From: Gluconacetobacter sacchari
Lineage (GTDB): Bacteria > Pseudomonadota > Alphaproteobacteria > Acetobacterales > Acetobacteraceae
Direction: 5' to 3'
Assembly (NCBI RefSeq): GCF_014174255.1
Contig: NZ_JABEQJ010000009.1
Span: 62,001 to 126,000, forward strand
Length of the DNA: 64,000 nt
This document shows positions 1 through 8,275 of the stretch, piece by piece. The position numbers and the translations under genes are program-made. The stretch's first letter is position 1. Each line of letters starts with the position of its first letter. The notes below the pieces were generated by a model. That model saw only the letters and a program-made list of their open reading frames with translations, made no database searches and had not been told where the DNA came from.

Positions 1-1056
1 ATCGACGCCGTGCTGGGGCCCCAGCAGGTCCAGCATGGCGCCGGGCGTGGTCAGGGAATCGGGGGCGTCGGTGATGTCGACGGCCATGGAATCCATCGAG
101 ATGCGACCGACGATCGGCAGGGCCTGCGTGCCCAGCCAGGCGCGGCCGTCGCGCGCGGCATGGCGCATGAAGCCGTCGGCGTAGCCCGCGGCGACGGTCG
201 CGATCCGGCGTGGAGCGGACGGGCGGTAGGTCAGGCCGTACCCCACGCCGTCCCTGGGGCCGACGATGCGGGTCTGGAGGATCCGGGCTTGCAGGCGCAC
301 GACCGGGCGCATCGGGTTGGGTGCGCTGTCGTTGGGTGCCACGCCGTACAGCGCCGCGCCGGGGCGCACGACGTCGAAATGGAAACCCGGCCCCAGGAAA
401 ATGCCCGACGAGGCGGCCAGGCTGACGGGCGCCGCCGGCAGGCGCGCGCGCAGTGCCAGCAGGCGCGCGCGCTGCCGGGCGCTGGCCGGATCGGACGGGT
501 CGTCGGCGCAGGCGAGATGGCTCATGACCAGGCCGGGACCGATGCCGCGCCAGCCGTCGGGATCGGCCTCGATTCGATCGATATCCTGCTCCGACAGGCC
601 GAAGCGCGACATGCCGGTATCGAGTTGCACCGCCGCCGGCAGGGGGCGGTCCAGGCCGCGCGCCGTGGCGCGCCAGCCCCGGATCTGCTCGACACTGTTC
701 AGCACCGGGATCAGGTCATGCCGCACGCAATCGGCCTCGGCTCCCGCCAGCGGGCCGTGCAGGACGAAGATCCGGGTGGTGGACGCGACATGGGGGCGCA
801 GGGCGATGCCCTCGTCCACATGGGCGACGAAGAAGGTGCGCGCGCCGGCGCGCTCCAGCGCCGGGGCGACCCGGGTGGCGCCCAGCCCGTAGGCGTCGGC
901 CTTGACCACCGCCGCGCATTCCGCCCCGGCCGCCAGGCCGCGCAGCGTGCGGTAATTGGCGCGAATGGCGTCGAGGTCGATCGTCAGCGTCGCGCCGGCC
1001 CGGCTGCGGGGCCAGCCGGTATCGGATAAAAGCGGGGCAGGGGGAGCAGGGGGCAT
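1..1056 (-). CDS. alr/dadX: Alanine racemase, 3' end cut by window edge
   Basis: PLP enzyme interconverting L- and D-alanine, supplying D-alanine for peptidoglycan or, as DadX, acting in alanine catabolism. The reading frame opens with ATG at 1056 and stays open to base 1, giving 352 codons, close to full length for the family. The N-terminal PLP-lysine motif VVKADAYGLG is present with Lys at about residue 52, followed by family motifs such as QLDTGMSRFG and GYGLTYRPSAPRR. The gene is divergent from an Lrp-type regulator 164 bp away; in enterobacteria Lrp controls dadAX, so a DadX-type role under local Lrp control is a reasonable inference. The stop codon lies outside the window. Confidence 0.93.
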   Translation of the reverse strand, partial: MPPAPPAPLLSDTGWPRSRAGATLTIDLDAIRANYRTLRGLAAGAECAAVVKADAYGLGATRVAPALERAGARTFFVAHVDEGIALRPHVASTTRIFVLHGPLAGAEADCVRHDLIPVLNSVEQIRGWRATARGLDRPLPAAVQLDTGMSRFGLSEQDIDRIEADPDGWRGIGPGLVMSHLACADDPSDPASARQRARLLALRARLPAAPVSLAASSGIFLGPGFHFDVVRPGAALYGVAPNDSAPNPMRPVVRLQARILQTRIVGPRDGVGYGLTYRPSAPRRIATVAAGYADGFMRHAARDGRAWLGTQALPIVGRISMDSMAVDITDAPDSLTTPGAMLDLLGPQHGVD

Positions 1057-1220
1057 GGCGGCGCGACCTCGACCGATCAGGGCGTGTGATGTCCTGCATC
1101 AGCTTAGGCCGGGTGGGGCTGATATTTCCTGCCGATTGATCGCATGATCTGTCGCCTGAATGAGAAATATGCAATTCCATGCGCTGAAATGGCATGATCT
1201 GCCGGGGTGGTTGCAGGAAC

Positions 1221-1691
1221 ATGATAGAATCTGACTCGAAACAAAAAAAGGACCGGACGACCGAATCGATCCTGCGTCATCTGAGCCAGGACGGGCGCAT
1301 GACCAATGCCGATCTGGCGCAGCGGGTCGGGCTGTCTCCCTCGGCGTGCCTGCGGCGAGTACGGCAGTTGGAACGGGCCGGGGTGATCCGCGGCTATCGC
1401 GCGATCATCGACGAACGGGGGCGCGAGGGGACGACGATCGTGATCGTGCGGATCACGCTGGAGCGCCAGACCGAGGAATGCCTGCGGCGGTTCGAGGCCC
1501 GGGTCAGGACCTGCCCCGACGTGCGCCAATGCTACCTGATGACCGGCGACGCGGATTATCTGCTGCACGTCGCGGTGCGCGATGCGGCGGATTACGAGCG
1601 TATCCATAACGAGGAACTTTCGCGCCTGCCCGGCGTGGCACAGATCCAGAGTCATTTCGCCATCCGCCCCGTGGTGTGGCGACAGGGGTGA
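1221..1691 (+). CDS. Lrp/AsnC family transcriptional regulator
   Basis: A 156-residue regulator with an N-terminal winged helix-turn-helix (TNADLAQRVGLSPSACLRRV, about residues 31-50) and a C-terminal RAM/AsnC ligand domain (YLMTGDADYLLHVAVRD). Such proteins form dimers or octamers that bind amino acids and regulate the adjacent gene. I chose ATG 1221 because GCAGGAAC precedes it closely; a start at 1194 would add nine residues without a ribosome site. It is transcribed away from the alanine racemase gene, which fits local control of alanine metabolism, as for DadR/Lrp. The CHAD gene follows after 12 bp and may be cotranscribed. Confidence 0.93.
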   Translation: MIESDSKQKKDRTTESILRHLSQDGRMTNADLAQRVGLSPSACLRRVRQLERAGVIRGYRAIIDERGREGTTIVIVRITLERQTEECLRRFEARVRTCPDVRQCYLMTGDADYLLHVAVRDAADYERIHNEELSRLPGVAQIQSHFAIRPVVWRQG

Positions 1692-1703
1692 GAGGTCACG
1701 AAC

Positions 1704-2657
1704 ATGCCCGATCAGGTCGGGACTGCCATTCCGGACAGTCACGGCGCGGCGCCGGTGGAACTGGAGCCCGGTGATAGCGTGTGCCGGGCGGTGGCGCGGA
1801 TCGCCGCCGTTCTGCGCGACCACCTGACGGCCAACCTGCCGGTGGCGATCGACGGGCGGAATGTCGAGGGCGTGCATCAGGTGCGCGTGGCATTGCGTCG
1901 GTTCCGCGCGCTGGTGGCCTTGCTGCGACGCGATTATCCGTGTGCGACGCTGGACGAGGCGGCGGCGCGGGCGCGCAGGCTGGCGCGGGCCGTCGGCGAC
2001 GCGCGGGACTGGGACGTCTTCCTGCTGGAGACGCTGCCGGGCCTGAGCCCGCTGGGGCGGATGGGGGTCAATGTCGCCGGGATGTTGCTGCCGTTGGCCG
2101 CGGCCCGGCGCGACGCCGCCTATGACGGGGTTCGGCAGATCCTGGGTGGGGAGGATGCCAGGTGGGTCCTGCGCCTGGTGAACCGTCTGGCCGAAGGCGA
2201 ACTATGGGACGAGGCTCGGTCGCCGGCGGGATTGAAGGCGCTGGAGGAGCCGGCTGGCGCTTTCGCCGTCCGTCATCTGGCGCGGCTGCATCGCAAGGTC
2301 CTGCGGAAGGGGCGGGGATTCACGCTGCTGACGCCGCCGCAGCGTCATGAGGTACGCCTGGCCTTGAAGAGGTTGCGCTATGCGGCGGAATTCTTCGTCA
2401 CGCTGCATGCGCCGGGGCATGCGGGCAGGCGTTATCTGCGCCGCCTGGCGGCGATGCAGGCGGCGCTGGGCATGGATAGCGATGTCCTGACCACGCGGCT
2501 GCTGCTGGAACGCTTCGGCGATGCGGCGGACGGCGAGATCCGCTATGTCCTGGGCGCCGTCACCGGGTTTCTCTGCTGCCGCCAGGATGCGACCCATGAG
2601 AACGCGCATCGGCGCTGGCGCAAATTCCGCCGGACGGCCGTCTTCTGGGCGCGCTAG
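1704..2657 (+). CDS. CHAD domain-containing protein
   Basis: A 317-residue protein built almost wholly of one CHAD domain, a conserved histidine alpha-helical domain that binds inorganic polyphosphate. Visible hallmarks are the N-terminal helix EGVHQVRVALRRFRALVALL with its His and Arg cluster, the RDWDVF segment, and later HRKVLRKG and LKRLRYAAEF, another basic helix. CHAD proteins often accompany CYTH triphosphatases, but none lies beside this one. There is no signal peptide or membrane segment, so it is probably cytosolic. It follows the Lrp gene by 12 bp. Its biological role is unknown beyond likely polyphosphate binding. Confidence 0.85.
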   Translation: MPDQVGTAIPDSHGAAPVELEPGDSVCRAVARIAAVLRDHLTANLPVAIDGRNVEGVHQVRVALRRFRALVALLRRDYPCATLDEAAARARRLARAVGDARDWDVFLLETLPGLSPLGRMGVNVAGMLLPLAAARRDAAYDGVRQILGGEDARWVLRLVNRLAEGELWDEARSPAGLKALEEPAGAFAVRHLARLHRKVLRKGRGFTLLTPPQRHEVRLALKRLRYAAEFFVTLHAPGHAGRRYLRRLAAMQAALGMDSDVLTTRLLLERFGDAADGEIRYVLGAVTGFLCCRQDATHENAHRRWRKFRRTAVFWAR

Positions 2658-2775
2658 GCGGCCGTCATCGGACTGTCACGAAGACTTCATGCGGCCGTCG
2701 TTGCGTCGGGCCGGAGATCGTGGTCATGAACCCGCGTTTCTACCGACATGCCGCTGCACGAAGGAGAGTCATGTC

Positions 2776-2985
2776 ATGATCAAGTCTGAGATCGTCGAAA
2801 TCGACGGGGTGTTCGTCGGGGTCGTCATCCAGTTCCGCCATGACGGAACGCGCGTCTTCCGTGCCATCCATGAATGGCTGCGCCCGTTGAACGGGCAGAT
2901 CATGACGTCGCTCCAGGATGCGCGGACGCTGGCGGCGGGCCTGTTCCGCCGCCAGCGGGTCGTGGCGGCCCTCGCCGCCGCCTGA
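2776..2985 (+). CDS. Small hypothetical protein, 69 aa
   Basis: A short frame beginning MIKSEIVEIDGVFVGVVIQF and ending in an alanine-rich tail. I do not recognise the family. Support for translation is the strong AAGGAG at 2761-2766, nine bases before ATG 2776. A first ATG at 2771 reads only ATG TCA TGA and its stop overlaps the 2776 start, so the real protein must begin at 2776 or be reached by reinitiation. The N-terminal half alternates hydrophobic and polar residues as in a small beta domain. A terminator-like hairpin follows at once. There is no signal peptide or membrane helix. Confidence 0.6.
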   Translation: MIKSEIVEIDGVFVGVVIQFRHDGTRVFRAIHEWLRPLNGQIMTSLQDARTLAAGLFRRQRVVAALAAA

Positions 2986-2994
2986 CATGTCCGG

Positions 2995-3014
2995 AGGCCG
3001 GTTGAAACCGGCCT
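2995..3014. terminator. Bidirectional terminator hairpin
   Basis: Perfect inverted repeat AGGCCGG-TTGAAA-CCGGCCT between two convergent genes. The right arm touches the stop codon of the minus-strand DUF1330 gene. The flanking T/A runs are short, so termination strength is uncertain. Confidence 0.6.
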
Positions 3015-3301
3015 TAAACGCCCTGGACGATGACGGCGCGGTATGACGCGCCTTTCCAGCGGTGCTGCACCACCGTCTGGTAGGCCGGGCTGTCGTACCA
3101 GGCGCGCGCGGCCTCGATGGTGGGGAATTCGACGATCACCACGCCTTCGGGGGGCGTGCCTTCCAGGACGTCCTGGGTGCCGTAGGCCGCCAGGATCCGG
3201 GCCGGATGGCCCGCGAAGGTGGGGGCGACGGCTTTCGAATAGGCGTCGAGTTCCGCCTGGTCGGAGGTGGATTCACGCGTGAAGACGATATAGGCGGCCA
3301 T
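3014..3301 (-). CDS. DUF1330 family protein
   Basis: A 95-residue ferredoxin-like-fold protein of the DUF1330 family (dimeric alpha/beta-barrel group). Typical landmarks are the opening MAAYIVFTRE, the central GVVIVEFPTIEAARAWYDSP and the ending YRAVIVQG. The conserved W-Y-x-S-P-x-Y stretch is clear. No catalytic function is established for the family; members are small cytosolic proteins often scattered in genomes. ATG 3301 gives the standard family length. It stands alone, convergent with the small gene ending at 2985 and divergent from the potassium channel gene. Confidence 0.88.
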   Translation of the reverse strand: MAAYIVFTRESTSDQAELDAYSKAVAPTFAGHPARILAAYGTQDVLEGTPPEGVVIVEFPTIEAARAWYDSPAYQTVVQHRWKGASYRAVIVQGV

Positions 3302-3470
3302 GGTCTGTATCTCCTGTGGAGCGGCCATTTTGCCATGGCGGCAGGCTTCCGGCCAGCGCGCTTTCACCCGGCGCGGCGCGCATGAGACCCGCGCGATCCG
3401 CGCCATACGCGGCCGCGCGTTTTCGCGTCATATCTCTCCGCAATCAGATCATGCGGAAGGATTAGCGACA

Positions 3471-4412
3471 ATGGACAGGGCGCCTGGACCGGAAAATAAA
3501 ACAAAAACAAGGCCTACCGCCCCCCATATGCCGCATGTCCTGTCGCGTCTGCGCCTGCATCATGCGCTGGAAGACCGGGGACATGACAATGTCGTGCGTG
3601 TCGGCCATGCCGACAGGGCGTGGTCCGATTTCTATCACCATGCCCTGACGATCCGCTGGACCGGTTTCTTCTGGTATACCCTGCTCTGCTACGTCCTGTT
3701 CAACGGCGTGTTCGCGCTGCTGTACATGACGGTTCCCCGGCAGGTCACGGGCACCCGGCCGGGCGTGTTCTGGGATTACTTCTTCTTCAGCATCCAGACC
3801 TTTTCCACCGTGGGCTATGGCGTGATGGCGCCGGTGGGGCTGGTGGCGCACGTGTTCTCGGCCTGCGAATTGCTGGGGGGGATGATCCTCAACGCCGTGG
3901 CCACCGGCCTGGTCTTCGCGCGCTTCGCCCGGCCCAGGGCCAGGATCATGTTCAGCAACAGCGCCCTGATCCGCCACGAGCAGGGCATCGCGCATCTGAG
4001 CGTGCGTATCGCCAACCAGCGCCTGAGCCCGATCCTGTCGATCGACACCGAATTGTTTCTCTCGCGCCTGATCGTCCAGCCGAACGGGCGGCTGGTCAGG
4101 CAGTTCGACCCGCTGCCGCTGGTCCAGTCGCATATCCCGGTCCTGCGCTTCGCCTTCTCGCTGATGCACGTCATCGACGAAGGCAGCCCGCTGCACGGCC
4201 TGACGATCGAGGAACTGCGCAAGGAGGAAGCGGAAATCGTCCTGACCGTGAGCGGTACCGACGAGGTCTCGGGACAGAGCGTCTTCGCGCGGTCCGCCTA
4301 CGGGTTCGACCGGGTGCTGTACAATCATCGCTTCGTCGATATCATCGACGCGTCGGCCGATGGGCGGATCACCGTCGATTACACGCGCTTCCACGCGACC
4401 GAGGGGGAGTGA
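3471..4412 (+). CDS. Inward-rectifier (KirBac-type) potassium channel
   Basis: A 313-residue bacterial Kir channel for potassium flow across the inner membrane. An amphipathic slide helix (WSDFYHHALTIRW) precedes TM1 (about residues 64-86); the pore helix and selectivity filter TVGYG lie at residues 113-117, and TM2 at about 125-150. The remaining half is the cytoplasmic immunoglobulin-like Kir domain with the Kir-typical MFSNSALI and HVIDEGSPLHGLT. ATG 3471 is preceded by GGAAGG; upstream frame would add an unsupported extension. Prokaryotic Kir channels assemble as tetramers and are gated by lipids or ligands. The gene stands alone upstream of bacterioferritin, separated by the iron-box promoter. 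Confidence 0.93.
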   Translation: MDRAPGPENKTKTRPTAPHMPHVLSRLRLHHALEDRGHDNVVRVGHADRAWSDFYHHALTIRWTGFFWYTLLCYVLFNGVFALLYMTVPRQVTGTRPGVFWDYFFFSIQTFSTVGYGVMAPVGLVAHVFSACELLGGMILNAVATGLVFARFARPRARIMFSNSALIRHEQGIAHLSVRIANQRLSPILSIDTELFLSRLIVQPNGRLVRQFDPLPLVQSHIPVLRFAFSLMHVIDEGSPLHGLTIEELRKEEAEIVLTVSGTDEVSGQSVFARSAYGFDRVLYNHRFVDIIDASADGRITVDYTRFHATEGE

Positions 4413-4444
4413 CCGGTGCTGGCGCGCGCAACGCAGCGTCAGAT

Positions 4445-4473
4445 TTGCGAGTGAGAATTAAATCTATTATCAT
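4445..4473 (+). promoter_or_regulatory. Promoter with Fur-box-like spacer upstream of bacterioferritin
   Basis: TTGCGA at 4445-4450 and TATCAT at 4468-4473 are separated by 17 bp, a sigma-70-like arrangement. The 19-mer 4453-4471 matches 13 of 19 positions of the E. coli Fur consensus and lies between the two boxes. The surrounding 60 bp are strikingly AT-rich. Fur or another iron regulator probably controls bfr here; this is inference. Confidence 0.55.
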
Positions 4474-4564
4474 ATTGATATATATGAATTTTATGTTTGC
4501 AATCCGGATGCGGCAGGGTGTAAGCCCGTGATGGAAAGCATCCACCATCGATCGGAGAGGGCGC

Positions 4565-5053
4565 ATGGCCATCAAGGACCCCAAGGTTATCGAGCATCTG
4601 AACACCCAGCTCACCAACGAGTTGACGGCGATCAACCAGTATTTCCTGCACGCCCGCACGCTGCGCCACTGGGGCGTCACCCTGCTGGGGAAGAAGGAAT
4701 ACGAGGAATCGATCGAGGAGATGCGTCATGCCGACTGGCTGATCGAGCGCATTCTCTATCTGGGCGGCCTGCCGAACGTGCAGCGGCTGAACACCATCCT
4801 GGTCGGCCAGAACGTCCAGGAGATCCTGGAATGCGACCTGAAGCTCGAAGTCAAGGCGCTGGACGATCTGCGTGAAGGCATCGCCTATTGCGAGAGCGTG
4901 CGCGATTACGTGTCGCGCGATCTGCTTCTGAAGATTCTCGATAACGAGGAAGAGCATGAAGATTTCCTCGACCGCCAGTTCGATCTGATCAAGCTGGTCG
5001 GGATCGAGCGTTATATTCAGTTGAACTCGGCGCCGGCGCCCGAGCAGGCGTGA
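4565..5053 (+). CDS. bfr: Bacterioferritin
   Basis: A 162-residue four-helix iron-storage protein that assembles into a 24-subunit shell, oxidises Fe(II) and stores ferric mineral in the cytoplasm. By alignment to E. coli Bfr the diiron ferroxidase ligands are all present: Glu19, Glu52, His55, Glu95, Glu128 and His131. The heme-binding methionine is Met53, within EEMRHAD, so this is a true heme-containing bacterioferritin. Length matches the family. GGAGAGGG precedes ATG 4565. It is monocistronic, with an iron-box promoter about 95 bp upstream. Confidence 0.97.
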   Translation: MAIKDPKVIEHLNTQLTNELTAINQYFLHARTLRHWGVTLLGKKEYEESIEEMRHADWLIERILYLGGLPNVQRLNTILVGQNVQEILECDLKLEVKALDDLREGIAYCESVRDYVSRDLLLKILDNEEEHEDFLDRQFDLIKLVGIERYIQLNSAPAPEQA

Positions 5054-5207
5054 GACCCTGAAACACATGCCTGGCGCATCCCGCGCCGGGCCGCTTTCGC
5101 CTTGAATCGCATGCGAAGAGCGTTCGCGCGCAGGCGTTCCTCCGGCACCGTCCTTGCCGCGCCCTTCGCTACTCAGCCTGGGGTGGTTCGTAGTGGCCTT
5201 TGCGGGG

Positions 5208-6398
5208 TCAGAGTCTGATGACGATGTTGCGGCGGTAGAGCACCGCAAGGGGCAAGGCCATGACAGCCGTGAAGGCCACGGCGAAGAGGAACGAGGCCAG
5301 GTCCGGTGACGGAATCCAGAAGGCGAAAAACCGCGTATAGAGCCACGTATAGACCGAATGCTCCGTGTCGGCGGGGGCCGGAAGAACCATCATGGTCTTG
5401 ACGACGAAACCGCTGAGCAGGAAGGCGACGATGGCGTTTGTGCCGAACACGCGCAGGACGAGCAGCGCATGGGACGCGATCCGGCTGTCGTCCTGAACCC
5501 GCCGGATGTCGAACGCCCAATCGAACGCGGCCAGCATCAGCAGGGCGGCGCCGGATGTGACCAGCACGAAGGAACTGGTCCATAGTGCCTTGTTGATCGG
5601 CATGGCCATGCCCCACGCTTGACCGAGTGCAAGGCTGATGAGGCCTGCGGCAAGGAGCAGGAGCGTCCTGTGTCGCGCGGACATGTTGCGATTCCGGAAC
5701 GCCTGCCCCGCCAGCACGCCGGACAGTACAGAGGCGCAGGCCGGCAGCGTGCCAAGCAGGCCTTCCGGGTCCCAGGTTTTTTCATACAATATGCCCGTAT
5801 GCAGCACGCGGAGCGTCCAGTGCGAGACGATACGGTCCAGCCATGCCGCCAGGTTGGCCTGGGGGTCGAGCAGCGGGACATCGCGTCCCGGCAGGCCGAG
5901 GCCTGGTATGGGAACGGCGCAAAGCATCAGCCACCAGCCCAGCAGAATGCCGCAGGTCACGGCCAGCAGCGGCAGGGGCTTGCGGGTCGCCATATAGAGC
6001 AGTGCCACCAGACCGTAGCACAATGCGATGCGCGTCAGAACGCCGAAGAGGCGCAGATGGCCGAGATGGAAATGGGGATACGCACTGAGTAGAAGCTTGA
6101 GTGCGATCAGCAGCAGAACCCGTCGCGCGATATGCCCGGCCAGCTTGGCCCGGCTTTCGCCGGCGGCAAGGCGGCGGTCGAGCGCGAACGGAATGACGCA
6201 GCCCATCAGGAACAGGAAGAACGGAAAGACGAAGTCCGCCGGGCGGCAGCCGTTCCAGGGAGCATGTTCCAGGAGCGGCCAGACATGGTTCCAGCTACCG
6301 GGCGTGTTGACGACGATCATGAACGCGATCGTTGCCCCCCGCATCGCGTCGATCGAGACGATGCGGGGGGCGGCGGGGATAATTGCGGAGCCGGTCAT
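5208..6398 (-). CDS. NagX/HGSNAT-like membrane acyltransferase (COG4299, DUF5009)
   Basis: A 396-residue polytopic membrane protein of the COG4299 family, related to heparan-alpha-glucosaminide N-acetyltransferase. It begins with the family signature RIVSIDAMRGATIAFMIVVN, with the Asp-Ala-Met-Arg-Gly stretch and later PADFVFPFFLFLMG; roughly ten transmembrane segments follow. In Xanthomonas, NagX homologues accompany N-acetylglucosamine uptake genes. ATG 6398 lies five bases before the end of a decayed TonB receptor on the same strand, so it was probably the second gene of a TonB-receptor/acyltransferase operon. With the receptor broken, substrate supply may be lost. Confidence 0.85.
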   Translation of the reverse strand: MTGSAIIPAAPRIVSIDAMRGATIAFMIVVNTPGSWNHVWPLLEHAPWNGCRPADFVFPFFLFLMGCVIPFALDRRLAAGESRAKLAGHIARRVLLLIALKLLLSAYPHFHLGHLRLFGVLTRIALCYGLVALLYMATRKPLPLLAVTCGILLGWWLMLCAVPIPGLGLPGRDVPLLDPQANLAAWLDRIVSHWTLRVLHTGILYEKTWDPEGLLGTLPACASVLSGVLAGQAFRNRNMSARHRTLLLLAAGLISLALGQAWGMAMPINKALWTSSFVLVTSGAALLMLAAFDWAFDIRRVQDDSRIASHALLVLRVFGTNAIVAFLLSGFVVKTMMVLPAPADTEHSVYTWLYTRFFAFWIPSPDLASFLFAVAFTAVMALPLAVLYRRNIVIRL

Positions 6399-6403
6399 GG
6401 GTG

Positions 6404-6945
6404 TCAGAAGTGGGCCTGTGCCTTGATGAACATGGAACGGCCGACATAATCATGGATGCCGGGGGCGGTGTTGCAGTCACCGTTGGCGTAGAAGTTCGGG
6501 TCGCGTCCGCCGATATTCTTCACCCCTGCCGTCACGATATACCAGCTTTCATGATAGGTGGCCATGACATCCTGGATATCGGCGCCGAAGGACAGCGCAT
6601 TCAGATAGTCGATCGGGTGGACGTAGGATGTGTTGATATCCAGCCCGTCTTCGATAAAGGCGCCGGTATTCGTATGCAGCCGCGATACCGGGCAGAGCTG
6701 CCCGTTCACGTCACGTCCATGCAGGATGGAGCAGGAGGGGCTGGAAAGGTTGGTGCTTTCGTAACAGCCATTCAGTTCGGTCGGCAATGACGGATAGCCG
6801 ATCGTCTCGGTGATGTGGGTTTGGACATAATCGATCGTCGCGGTCAACGCCGGCAGGAAGCGCGGGGTCAGGATCGTGCCGATGGTACAGGTGCGCGACA
6901 GTTCCGGTTGCAGCAGGGCATTGCCGCCGCCTGAACGGCGCTGGG
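6404..6945 (-). pseudogene. TonB-dependent receptor, C-terminal remnant
   Basis: About 180 codons encode only the last beta-strands of an outer-membrane receptor: GNALLQPELSRTCTIGTILT is the usual 'GNPxLxPExS' strand motif, and the frame ends GRSMFIKAQAHF with the terminal aromatic residue required for outer-membrane insertion. Signal peptide, plug domain and most of the barrel are missing. Near 6940 a neighbouring frame carries the expected preceding residues (DPSAVQ), suggesting a frameshift, and then homology stops. No start codon gives a sensible protein. I read it as a decayed gene, once cotranscribed with the acyltransferase downstream. Confidence 0.75.
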
Positions 6946-7407
6946 ATCGGTGTCAGGTTATCATTGACGTCGACATGACGGGTGGTCGGATCGACGCGGC
7001 CTGCTGTTCCGATATGATCCGGTTGTCTTTCGAATCTTCCCGGCTTTGTCATGCCTCGTGCTCCTGGCGACTGAATTATGTTTCGGTATCATAGTGTTTC
7101 TATATCGAACTGAATGTGTCCATTTCAAAAAGGTCGTTCGACCATAACCACAGGCTAACCTGTTTATTCGGTAGACTGTACTGTCGGTCTGGTGCCCCGA
7201 TCCTGAATCGTGCTCGACGTGATGCAGATTGCGGCCTGGAAGATCAGGCACAAACTCGCGCGGGCGAGGATCAGCGGGCGGGACGCCGATCGTGGCGGCT
7301 GTTGAAGCCACGCCGCAAGGAAAGCTGAATTGCCATCCGTCCTGTTTCAATTCGTTGCTCGGCAATGGCTGCCATGCCGCATAGGCTGCCAAAGCCCAGC
7401 CGAGCGT
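6946..7407. other. About 460 bp with no recognisable gene
   Basis: Between the receptor remnant and the next gene no frame has convincing coding character. Part of it (about 7040-7200) is more AT-rich than the rest. It probably marks the deletion scar that removed the 5' part of the TonB receptor gene. I saw no inverted repeats or transposase fragments. Confidence 0.5.
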
Positions 7408-7974
7408 TCAGGACGCGGCGTTTGCCGGCTCCGTCCGGGGCCACAGGACGCGGGTCGCTCCGATATCCAGCCCATGCCAGCGCGCCATGGTCAGCAGGCA
7501 GGCACCACCCACGACCAGCCTTTCTCCCGCCGGCAGGAGGGGGCGCGGATAGGGCAGGTGGTATCCGGTGCTGGCCAGATACGCGCCCAGCATCTTCACC
7601 GCTGCCACGAACCGGGCATGGACCGAGGGGCGGGGGAAGACGCGGTGCAGTGCATTGCCGATTTCCGGCATCCGCCCTTGCTGGGCGGCGGCGGTGGCAT
7701 GCAGGAAACTCTGTTCGGTCGCCGTGAGCCGGGTGGTGCCGGACGTGCCGACGGCCAGCCCCGGCAGGCACAGATGGGCCATGCGGCTGAATGCGTCATG
7801 GAAGGCGAGCGCCATGGTCGCGTGGACGGCACGTGGCCGCGCCGGAGCGGGTAGGGGGGTACGTCCGACCGTGCCCTGGCGGGCCGTCCATTGCGCGGAC
7901 AGGCGCCGGAGGATTCGGACCGTCAGTCTCTCGCTGGGGGACAGGTCGTACAGGCGGGGCATTGCGTCAGTCAT
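7408..7974 (-). CDS. Hypothetical protein, 188 aa
   Basis: I do not recognise this protein. It is a soluble, mostly helical 188-residue sequence opening MTDAMPRLYDLSPSERLTVR, rich in Arg and Ala, with a possible hydrophobic helix near the C-terminus (GGACLLTMARW). GGGAG lies six bases before ATG 7974, supporting the start. The upstream DNA is AT-rich (about 8005-8045), consistent with its own promoter. It lies alone, next to the degenerate receptor region. Codon use resembles neighbours. It may belong to a lineage-restricted family. Confidence 0.6.
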   Translation of the reverse strand: MTDAMPRLYDLSPSERLTVRILRRLSAQWTARQGTVGRTPLPAPARPRAVHATMALAFHDAFSRMAHLCLPGLAVGTSGTTRLTATEQSFLHATAAAQQGRMPEIGNALHRVFPRPSVHARFVAAVKMLGAYLASTGYHLPYPRPLLPAGERLVVGGACLLTMARWHGLDIGATRVLWPRTEPANAAS

Positions 7975-8199
7975 GGGACACTCCCGATCGGCGTTGCGTA
8001 TCGTGCGTGAGGATGACTTTAATTAAGAATGCCTCGCAATTGCAATAGTAATCCGACGGCTTCATCATGCCGTCATGACGCGTCAGGGTGTGTGGGGTTT
8101 CCAAAAAACATGAGATTTATTGAAGAAGAATCAACTTCATCACGAGTGCCGCTTCCGTCTGTCCGGGGGCGGCCGTCGCTGGATGTCTTTATCACGCTT
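7975..8199. other. Intergenic region between two minus-strand genes
   Basis: No frame here is convincingly coding. The left part (8005-8045) is AT-rich and should hold the promoter of the 188-residue gene. The middle contains no conserved motif I can name. Confidence 0.4.
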
Positions 8200-8244
8200 G
8201 CGTGAAAAAGCGACGCCCCGTTTCCGTCATCCGGAACCGGGGCG
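8200..8244 (-). terminator. Intrinsic terminator for the 8276-10062 operon
   Basis: On the minus strand a 12-bp stem with one mismatch (arms 8214-8226 and 8232-8244, loop TCATC on the plus strand) is followed by a run of five Ts, read from the A-run near 8202-8206. This is a textbook Rho-independent terminator just after the secreted protein gene. Confidence 0.8.
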
Positions 8245-8275
8245 CGCCGTATGGCTGCGGGGGACGTCCCGCGTC

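Noticed and set aside
10-1029. Long open frame on the plus strand opposite alanine racemase
   Set aside because: It has no recognisable family and lies antisense to a well-conserved gene; high GC produces such open frames.
6961-7392. 143-codon minus-strand frame in the region after the receptor remnant
   Set aside because: No family resemblance, no ribosome site, and composition unlike a gene; more probably decayed DNA.
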